The translations under genes were made by a program, and so were the position numbers. Shown in pieces: positions 46,901 to 57,100 of a stretch of DNA of 64,000 bases. The DNA is from Ahaetulla prasina (lineage: Eukaryota > Chordata > Lepidosauria > Squamata > Colubridae). Position 1 is the stretch's first letter. Each line of letters opens with the position of its first letter. A model generated the notes under the pieces. The model was given only the letters and a program-made list of their open reading frames with translations, made no database searches and had not been told where the DNA came from. The stretch lies in assembly GCF_028640845.1 (NCBI RefSeq), contig NC_080542.1:17266783-17330782 (forward strand). Reading direction: 5' to 3'.

Positions 46901-49900
46901 GGTGTGGGCATGTGGACGTGTGCGTGTGACCCCCCCCCGGCATTCCCCCCCACTTTTGGCACGTGACAGCAAAAAGGTTAGCCATCACTGTGCTAGAGGC
47001 ATGACCGATGGTTATTCGGGGGTTGTGCTTGTAAAGAATTGTCAGGGCTGACCATGGTTAGATCTGCAGATTTGCCATTTAGCAATAGCACTAGTACTTA
47101 GACTTATATACTGCTTCATAGGGCTTTTACAGCTGTTGTGGCCCATCAGCAGCCAGCAGAACTGGCAGCACACTCAGATGATGAGGAGGTTGGGAAAGAA
47201 CTTGGGCCAGTTCTGGAGCCCGGGATGCTCCGTGTCGGACACAGAGATAGAGCCAGAGCCGTCTGGCATTTCCCAGCCAGAGGGGCAGCTGCCTTTGGAG
47301 CAGCGGTTCTCAACCTGTGGGTCGCGACCCCGTTGGGGGTCGAATGATGATTTGCCAGGGGTCGCCTAAGACCATTGGAAATATGGGAAGTATACTTGCG
47401 AGTTGAAGAATCACGCTCCAATGGTTGACTCCACAAGCCAGCTGCAGGCTCTTCAAATCGCTAGCCGAATTCGGTTTCAGGCGCGATGAATTAAAAAAGA
47501 CAGAAATCTTTGCTCTGATGTCTCCCTCTCAAACCAGCTGCAATCACTCCCAATCGCTAGCCTAATTTGGCTTCAGGCGCGATAAACTTAATAGGGGAGG
47601 AGTCTCCGCTTTAATGCCTCCGTCCTCAAGGCAATCGCAAGCAGTTCAGGTGCGATAAATTCAAAACGAAAATAATTTTACGGTTGGGGTCGCCACATCG
47701 TGGGGAATTGTATTAAAGGGGGTCGCCACATCGTGGGGAATTGTATTAAAGAGGGTCGCCACCTCGTGGGGAATTGTATTAAAGGGGTCGCAGCACTATA
47801 AAGGTTGAGAACCACTGCTTTGGAGTCAGAGATGAGTGAGGAGGAGGAGCAGCTGGGTCTGTTCCACATGTGTGCATGCGCAGAGCAGATAGGAGAGGTG
47901 AATAACGGAGGACAATGAGACAGCTCAGGAAGCAAAACAAATGTGGATGCTGTCTGACACCCCCCCTCTCCCCCCCCCCCAGCTGGGGATTAAATAGGAG
48001 GAAAGGGGAATGGTTTGGTTCACATTTCTGGAAAGTTTGCTCTTTGTGTGTATTGTGCGACAAAGACTGCCTTGCCAGAACTGAGGTTTGTCTATTTCTC
48101 TGTTTGAACTGACTTACCGTATTTTTCAGAGTATAAGACGCACCTACCTTTTTTGGTGAGGAAAACAAGAAAAAGAAATCTGCCTCTATCTCCCAGCAAT
48201 TTTGCCTTGTTGTAGCAAGCAGCAGAGGCGGCACAATATTGCAATCCCTGCAATTTGCAATCTCTGCTGCAATCCCTGCAGCCTGAAACAGCTGAGAGTC
48301 AGGGACAGTCAACTTGTGCTAATTAGGCTTTGCTGAAGCTGAAATGGGCTGTTTCTTCTTGCTGCTTGCTGCAAGGAGATAAATTGCTGGGAGGCAGAGG
48401 CCAAAGGGTGGGGGCCAGTGGGTGGGAAGGGCTACATTCGGTGTATAAGACGCACCCAAATTTTCACCCCCCTTTTAGGTGGGAAAAAGGTGTGTCTTAT
48501 ACTCTGAAAAATACGGTAATTTGCAGCCTCCTGGCTGGGAGCTCACAGCCTTGCATTTATCATAAGGAACTGATAAAGACAATTGTTTCAGTTAACTTCT
48601 TGCAGGACTCTTGCCTGGACTTTCTGTTGGTGAATGCAGTTAATTCCCAATATGTAAATAAAAAGGGGGTTTTCTTCCCGTGGGGAGTCTCTTTCTTGCT
48701 TCTGCATGGGATCAGAACAACAGCCCTCTCTAAGTGGTTTACAGAGTCAGCACATTGCCCCCAACAATCCTGGTCCTCATTTGACCGACCTTGGAAGGAT
48801 AGAAGGCTGAGTCAACTTTGAGCTTGCTTTACCTGGTTATTAAAAGCGGACTCCTCCAATTTTTTCCCATGCAGGGCCAAATCTTTGCGGACGATGGCAG
48901 CCCGGTCTGGAGGGATCAAAGGGTCAAGGGGAATGAAGACGGCATCCTTCCGTTGCTTAAGAGATTCAAGCAGCATGGACTCCGCCGAGACGCTGAGAAC
49001 CAGGCTGACTCGCTGCAAGGAGACACAATAAATAGGATGTGACTGTATGTGGACCAGGCTAATGGAGCCAAGGGCTGGAATGGACATGAAAGGAAACTAC
49101 ACCTTACCTGGGGCATATTTTCAGGCAGCCAGTCAGATACCAGCTCTCCACTGGTAGCGTGGATCAAGTCAGCACCGTCAATCAAAAGCACCAGAGACTG
49201 GCGCCGTTTCAACAACTTGGCCACCGCATGGAGAAGGCATTCAAACTGGGTTACAAGCCCTCTGTAAGCCAAAAAATTAAATAAAAAATATCTCTTTCCT
49301 TCTTGCAAGATCAGGATAATTGCGTGATTCTTAACCTAGGCTACTTGGAGAGGTGTGGACTTCAACTCCCAGAATGCCCCAGCTTGCAATGATTGACACT
49401 AACAGGGCAAGCCACTTAGAATGTAAACTGAGAGCAAACCCCACCCCTCACTGGCACTGATGTTGTTACCTAGTTCAGGAAATGAAACGTCTGCAAGAAA
49501 ACAACCAACCTCAGAAAGCACCAAGGACCCCTCATTAACCAATTGACCAGGGAATTCTGGGTTTTGCTATAGTGCGAGAGTGAAGGTTCGTTCTCCAAGC
49601 TTGTGGGTTGGTTTCCAAAAATCTCATTACCAGGCTAGGTAACATCTTCAGTGGAGTTTAGGAGATGCCAGTGTTAGTGTTCATCTGTTTATAAAGGCTT
49701 CATGCGTGCATGTGACAAATGAGGGTCTTGTGATGGGTCTTATGCTAGGGTTGTCACAAAGAAGAGGGAGTCAGGCTATTCTCCAAATCCCCTGAGGGTA
49801 GGACAAGAAGCAATGGGTGGAAACTAGTCAAGGAGAGAAGCAACTTAGAACTAAGGAGAAATTTCCTGACAATTAGAACAATTAATCAAATCAAAGATGA

Positions 49901-51081
49901 TTAGGGGACTGGAGGATAAAACATATGAAGAACGGTTGCAGGAACTGGGTATGTCTAGTTTAACAAAAAGAAGGACCAGGGGAGACATGATAGCTGTGTT
50001 CCAATATCTCAGGGGCTGCCACAAAGAAGAGGGAGTCGGGCTGTTCTCCAAAGCACCTGAGAGTAGAACAAGAAGCAATGGGTGGAAACTGATCAAAGAA
50101 AGAAGCAACTTAGAACTAAGGAGAAATTTCCTGACAGTTAGAACAATTAATAAGTGGAACGACTTGCCTTCAGAAGTTGTGAATGCTCCAACACTGGAAA
50201 TTTTTAAGAAAATGTTGGATAACCATCTGACTGAGATGGTGTAGGGTTTCCTGCCTGGGCAGGGGGTTGGACTAGAAGGCCTCCAAGGTCCCTTCCAACT
50301 CTGATATTATGTTATGTTATGTTAATCAGTGGAACAACTTGCCTGCAGAAGTTGTAAATGCTCCAAAACTGGAAGTTTTTAAGAAGATGTTGGATAACCA
50401 TTTGTCTGAAATGGTGTAGGGTTTCCTGCCCAAGCAGGGGGTTGGACTAGAAGTTATCCAAGATCTCTTAAATTTGGATTAATTAAATCTACAAGACTGG
50501 AAACAATGCTGAAACCTAAGCTGAGGGCGCCACCTACTGGTGAATGGAATATACCACATCCCTAAAAGGTAACGGTAAAGGTTCCCCTCACATATATATG
50601 CTAGTCATTCCCAACTCTAGGGGACTGTGCTCATCTCTGTTTCAAAGCCAAAGAGCCAGCGCTGTCCAAAGACGTCTCTGTGGTCATGTGGCCAGCATGA
50701 CTCAACGCCAAAGGCACAGGGAACGCTGTTACCTTCCCACCAAAGGTGGTCCCTTTTTTTCTACTTGCATTTTTTACATGCTTTCGAACAGCAGAAGCTG
50801 GGACAAGTAACGGGAGCTTACCCTGTCCCGTGGCACTAGGGATTCGAACCGCTGAACTGCCGACCTTTTGATCGACAAGCTCAGTGTCTTAGCCACTGCG
50901 CCACTGCATCCCTACAAGTTTAGAAAAACTTTTTGATGAGGGAAATAACATTCATCTGGAGGACTGTTCTATCACTAGTTACTTTATGATTACTGGAGAC
51001 TCTATTATGAGAATAAGGAAGATTTTTAAGTACCTGCGGAAGCTTCCTGGACTATTTAAATGGAATTGATTAATAATCACG

Positions 51082-51115
<34 letters not shown>

Positions 51116-54100
51116 ATATAATTATAATTATTATGATTACCATTATTGATATTTGTATCAAAATGAATTATATTCAGGGGCCACACTGTTCATGTATTGA
51201 TATTGATGTACTGTATTTTCCAGAGTATAAGATGCTCCGGACTATAAGATGCACCAACCTTTTTGGGGGAGGAAAACAAGTAAAAAAATCTGCCTCTGCC
51301 TCCCAGCAATTTGCCTTCTTGCAGCAAACAGCAAACCGCCTGCTTCAGTTTCATTTTCAGCACAGCCTGATTAGCACAAGAAAAAAAATATCTTTCCCCC
51401 AGCAATTTGCCTCCTTTCAGCAAACAGCAGAGGCCCACACAGCAACAGGAATGGCAATCCCTGCAGCCTGAAACAGCTGAGGGTCAGGAGGCCGATCCAA
51501 CAGTCAATCAGCTGCTTGTGCTAATTAGGCTGTGCTGAAGCTGAAACGGGCTGTTTGCTTCAAGGAGGTAAATTGTTGGAAGGCAGAGGCCAAAGGGTGG
51601 GGGGCTGGTGGATGGGCAGGTTACATTCGATGTATAAGACACACCCAAATTTTCACCCTCTTTTGGGGCGGGGGGAGAGTGTCTTATACTCCGAAAAACA
51701 CGATATATTTAAAAATAAAAAACTAATAAAACACAATAACAAAATAAAGGATTTGGGATTGTGATGTTTGGACTGCCAGCCGGTGTTCGTGGATGTTTAT
51801 TGTGCTGTCAAAACTTGGAGGGCAGTCTTGAGGCCATCTTCTCATGATGTCCAACATCTCCCTAGTCAAGCCCAGCTCTGCAGAATTAGAAGCCTACCAA
51901 CCTGTAACTTCTAGGTGGGGTCGGAGGGTTCTCTAGCAACTTCCTCAGCAAGGCACAGAGGTGATCCAACACGACTTGGGCTTTGGTCTGGTTGGGTCCC
52001 GCCTTGGTGAAATGGGCTACAACGTGATACTTGGGAGGAGGGCCTTCTCCTACCAGTGGGACCATCTTCCTGAGCTTCTCTGCAAGGGCCGCCTTTGGAG
52101 ATGGGAAAAGAAGAAAAGGAGAGAAAACTTTGGTCATGGTTTCCAGCCAAGATAAATCTTCATTCCATAATCCCATCAAACCTGGAATTAAAGCAGCCAG
52201 CGTCAAGCACCAACCCAATCACTATTCCCTCCTGGTTGGAGAATTTTCTCTTGGGGAGCATTTCAGTCCAACGCCTCTAGTTTTAACAAAACTCAAGGAG
52301 GCAAAAGTCCATCTTCCATAGACAGGAATAAACATACCTCAAGTTCTCCAACAAAACCAATTTGTCTCTTAGGCACCTTCACAGCTAGCATAAATACATC
52401 TCTAATACAGGTGGTCCTTGACATACAACCACAATTGGGACCGTTTCTGTTGCTAAGCGAGACAGTGGTTAAGTGAGCTTTGTCCCATTTTACCATCCTT
52501 CTTGCCATGGTGGTTAAATGAATCACAGCAGATGTTAAGTTAGAAACATGGCTGCTCCCCCACTGAGCTATCCCCCGTAATAGCTCAGGCTGTTAGAAGC
52601 CTGTTATTAGAACACAGCAGCCTGCAATTACTGCAGGTTCGAGCCCGGCCCGAGGTTGACTTAGCCTTTCATCCTTTATAAGGTAGGTAAAATGAGGACC
52701 CAGATTGTTGGGGGGGCAATAAGTTGACTTTGTAAAATATACAAATAGAATGAGACTATTGCCTTACACACTGTAAGCCGCCCTGAGTCTTCGGAGAAGG
52801 GCGGGATATAAATGTAAATAAAAAAATAATAATAATAAAAAAATTGACGGTGCTCGCCAGAAGGACGCAAAAGGTTGATCACACATGATCCCGGGATGCT
52901 GCAACCGTCATAAATATGAGTCGGTGGCTAAGCTCTGAATTTGGATCATGTGACCATGGGGATGCTCCAATGGTCCTAAGTGTAAAAAATATTCATCAGT
53001 CACTTTTTTTTAGTGCTGTAGGAGCTTCGGATAGTCACTAAACAAGCTGCTGTAAGTCAAGGACGACCTGTATTTTTCCATGATCTGAAAATTTATGTCT
53101 TCCCCTCCCCTCCTCCCCACTTCTCAAACTACGAATATTTCTCCTTGCATAAAATTTTGCATAAAAATTTGATGATACCAGAACATACACTAGAAACTTG
53201 ATTAGAATGCAGTATTGCAGGCTAACTCTGCCCATTGCCTGGAGTTTGATCCTAACAAGCTCAAGGTTGACTCAGCCTTCCATCCTTCCGAGGTCAGTAA
53301 AATGAGGATCCAGATTGTTGGGGGCAGTAGGCTGACTCTGTAAACCGCTTAGCGAGGGCTGTAAAGCACTCTGAAGTGGTATATAAGTCTAAGTATTATT
53401 CAGGGGTGGGCTTCAAAAATTTTAGCAAAGGGTTCTCTGCCCAGTTGCTGGGTGGGCGTGGCCATGGAGGGTGTGGCCTAGTCAGCCTCCTGAACCACAG
53501 CAGGGGGGGGGAGTGTTTTTGCCCTCCTCGGGCTCTGGAGGCTTTCCTAGAGTCTCCAGGAGGGTGAAAAAGGCCTCCCCAGGCTCCGGAGGGCAGAAAC
53601 AGGCCTTCCTGACCTTCCAGTAGGCCCATTTTTCACCCTCTATGAGCCTCCTTGCATGCCCCACACTTACCTTGCATCCAAGTGGGGACTCCTGAGAGGG
53701 GAGGGGCAGGGTGAGTGGGGCCAGCCAGGAGTGGAATTTGGGGGTTCTCAAAACTGCACAGAATCTTAGCTAGAGATTCTCCCAAACCCCTGCGAACCCA
53801 CAGCAGCCCACCCCTGGTGTTATTGCTATTGCTATTGAGCTTTCCATATCTCCATATCTTGTCCCAAGTTCTCCGGATCTCCCTACTGCTTCAACCTTCC
53901 CTTTGCTCACCAAGAAAACTGTTTTTCCCTGGCCAGGTTCACCGCTCACAACATAAAGCTTGCCACCGTGCATCTGAGCTGCTGTGGTATTCAGAAGTTT
54001 CGTCCGGGCACAAAATCTCCTTTGCTGTGATTCCTGGAAAGATTCTTGCAGGGTGTTTCCTTCTTCTTCCTTTGAGTCTATTGTGAGTTCAGATTCACCT

Positions 54101-54123
54101 CCCTAAGTAAAGAAAGGAAATAT

Positions 54124-54159
<36 letters not shown>

Positions 54160-57100
54160 GTTGGAAGGGACCTTGGAGGTCTTCTAGTCCAACCCACTGC
54201 CCAGGCAGGAAACCCTACAACACTTCAAACAAATGGTTATCCAACATCTTCTTAAAAACTTCCAGTGTTGGAGCATTCACAACTTCTGGAGGCAAGTCGT
54301 TCCACTGATTAATTGTTCTAATTGTCAGGAAATTTCTCCTTAGTTCTAAGTTGCTTCTCTCCTTGATTAGTTTCCGCCCATTGCTTCTTTTTCTACCCTC
54401 AGGTGCTTTGGAGAATAGCTTGACTTTCTCTTCTTTGCAGCAGCCCCTGAGATATTGGAACACTGCTATCATGTCTCCCCTAGTCCTTCTTTTCATTAAA
54501 CTAGACATACCCACTTCCTGCAACTGTTCTTCATATGTTTTAGCCGCCAGTCTCCTAATCATCTTTATTGCTCTTCTCTGCACTCTTTCTAGAGTCTCAA
54601 CATCTTTTTTACATCGTGGCGACCAAAACTAAATGCAATATTCCAAGTGTGGAATATTGTGGTATTAACCAAGTGTGGAGTAAAGTGGTATTAACACTTC
54701 ACGTGATCTTAAAGCTCAATTTATTTCTGAATAAATTTTCTTGACAAGCTCAACTGTAGCAGAGCTTTGAAAGAGTTGGCAGATATGAGAAGCCTTGATA
54801 TTTATTTGAGCTTGGATGTTTTCTTGCAGTGCTGACGATACAGCGCCATTCAGTTCACCTGCTTGAAAATTCATTGAATTTGGCACAACACATTTTGAAG
54901 AGGAAAGTTTTCCCCGGTACTTGCTATTTATTTGGAACTCAACGTGCAAGCTGGAACTTGCCGCTGTTGTTTATCTCATGACCAAGTTATCTTTTCCAGC
55001 CGAAACAGAGGCTGGTGCGTTAGTCATATGGTAACTCTTGCCCTGTGTACATCCCCTGGAAGCTTTATTTTAGCTTCTGTGGTCATTTTGTGTATTTTTG
55101 ACTTCCCCCCCCCCATTAATACAGACAAGGTAAAGGTTCCCCTCCCACATATGTGCTAGTCATTCCCGACTCTAGGGGGCAGTGTTCATCTCCGTTTCAA
55201 AGCTGAAGAGCCAGCGCTGTCCAAAGACGTCTCCGTGGTCATGTGGCCGGCATGACTCAATGCCAAAGGCGCACGGAACGCTGTTACCTTCTCACCAAAG
55301 GTGGTCCCTAATTTTTCTCCTTGCATTTTTTATGTGCTTTCGAACTGCTAGGTTGGCAGAAGCTGGGACAAGTAACGGGAGCTCACCCCGTTACACGGCA
55401 GCACTAGGGATTCGAACTGCTGAACTGCCGACCTTTTGATCAACAAGCTCAGCATCTTAGGCCCCGAGCCACCGCGTCCCTGTAATACAGACAAAGTGAA
55501 ACTTTTATTTTATTTAATCTAAGTATGCATTAACTTTTAGGTCTATTTCTCAGGTAGTGATATACAACCCTATCTTTTTACATATTGTCTCAAAATGTGC
55601 ATTGCCTTTGGTTTGAGAATGCGTTAAATATATTAACATTGTTCCTTACGGGAAAAAAGTGTTTGCTACTCATCGTTTTTGGTGCTCATCGTGCCTCCCA
55701 GAACCAATTAACGACAGGTACTGAGGTACCACTGTACCTAGTTTGGTAATGAAACGTTTGTAAGAAAACAACCAAGCTCAGAGAGCACCAAGGAGCCCTC
55801 ACTTCAACCCTGAGCTATAAATATTGTCCTTTATTGATTAAAAAAAATAGTAAATACCTCAATGAAATGGTGCTGGAGGCATTTCCACACATCCTGTAAG
55901 ATTCTGTGGCCAAAATCTTCAAGGCCTTTCACAAAAGGCTGGCCTTGGACAACTCCACCCCACTGACAGGCATAGCTATGAAAAGAAAGTCAGGGGAGAA
56001 CACATTGCAGGTCAGCTTACAACCATTCATTTAGTAACTGTTCAAAGTTACAATGGCACTGAAAAAAGTGACTTATGACCATCTTTCACACTTACAACCA
56101 TTGCAACACACTTACCACCTATGGTCACACAATCAAAATTCAGAGGCTTGGCAACTGGCATGTTTGGAATGGGATGGGATGGGATGGGATGGGATGGGAT
56201 GGAATAGAATAGAATAGAATAGAATAGAATAGAATAGAATAGAATAGAATAGAATAGAATAGCTGAGTTGGAAGGGACTTTGGAGATCATCTAGTCCATT
56301 TTAGACCTCAGGGACCACTAAACTCACAATTTTAAATCCCGCGGACCACTAATACGAATTTTTTAAAAAGATAAGTAGCATTTAGTGCAATACAAAAAAT
56401 GCAAATATTTTTTCTGCGGACCACCAAAATTTTCTCGTGGACCACTGGCCACCAGTTGATGACCACTGATCTAGTCCAACCCCCTGCTTAGGCAGGAAAC
56501 GCTATATCATTTCAGAGAAATGGTTATCCAACATCTTCTTAAAAACTTCCAGTGTTGGAGCATTCACAACTTCTAGAGGCAAGTCCTTCCACTTATTGAT
56601 TGTTCTAACTGTCAGGAAATTTCTCCTTAGTTCTAAGTTGCTTCTCTTCTTGATTAGTTTCCACCCATTGCTTCTTGCTCTACCCTCAGGTGCTTTGGAG
56701 AATAGCTTTTTTTTTTTTTAATTTGCATTTATATTCCGCCCTTCTCCGAAGACTCAGGGCGGCTTACACTATGTTAAGCAATAGCCTTCATCCATTTGTA
56801 TATTATATACAAAGTCAACTTATTGCCCTCAACAATCTGGGTCCTCATTTTACCTACCTTATAAAGGATGGAAGGCTGAGTCAACCTTGGGCCTGGTGGG
56901 ACTTGAACCTGCAGTAATTGCAAGCAGCTGCGTTTTAAAGCAGACTGTCTTAACAGTCTGAGCCACCAGACTCCCTCTTCTTTGTGGCAACCCCTGAGAT
57001 ATTGGAACACTGCTATCTTGTCTCCCCTAGTCCTTCTTTTTATCAGACTAGATATACCGAGTTTCTGCAGGCATTCTTCATATATTCTAGCCTCCAGTCC

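Larger units (their letters stand above)
47134..48719 (+). mobile_element. Solo LTR with two nested DNA transposons
   Basis: It starts TGTTGTGGCCCATCAGC and ends GGGATCAGAACA. Perfect 5-bp target duplication ACAGC (47129-47133, 48720-48724). AATAAAAAGGGG near 48657 can serve as polyadenylation signal. Nested are SPIN-like 47301-47817 and 48117-48516. Without them the LTR is about 660 bp. No internal genes remain. Confidence 0.85.
47080..48830 (-). mobile_element. tRNA-derived SINE split by an LTR
   Basis: Left part ACTTAGACTTATATACTGC to 47133, right part from 48720 with ACAGCCCTCTCTAAGTGG and CCCCCAACAATCCTGG to about 48820, ending 10 nt from TEP1 exon 10. Confidence 0.82.

Noticed and set aside
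46550..46930. Gly/Ala/Pro-rich frame of 118 codons
   Set aside because: Lies wholly within a hAT-like element with a perfect target duplication and has no recognisable domain.
50835..50910. Possible tRNA gene
   Set aside because: The GGTTCGAATCCC-like box and cloverleaf-like head belong to a Sauria SINE; the body and ACCTTT tail follow, and no independent tRNA is present.
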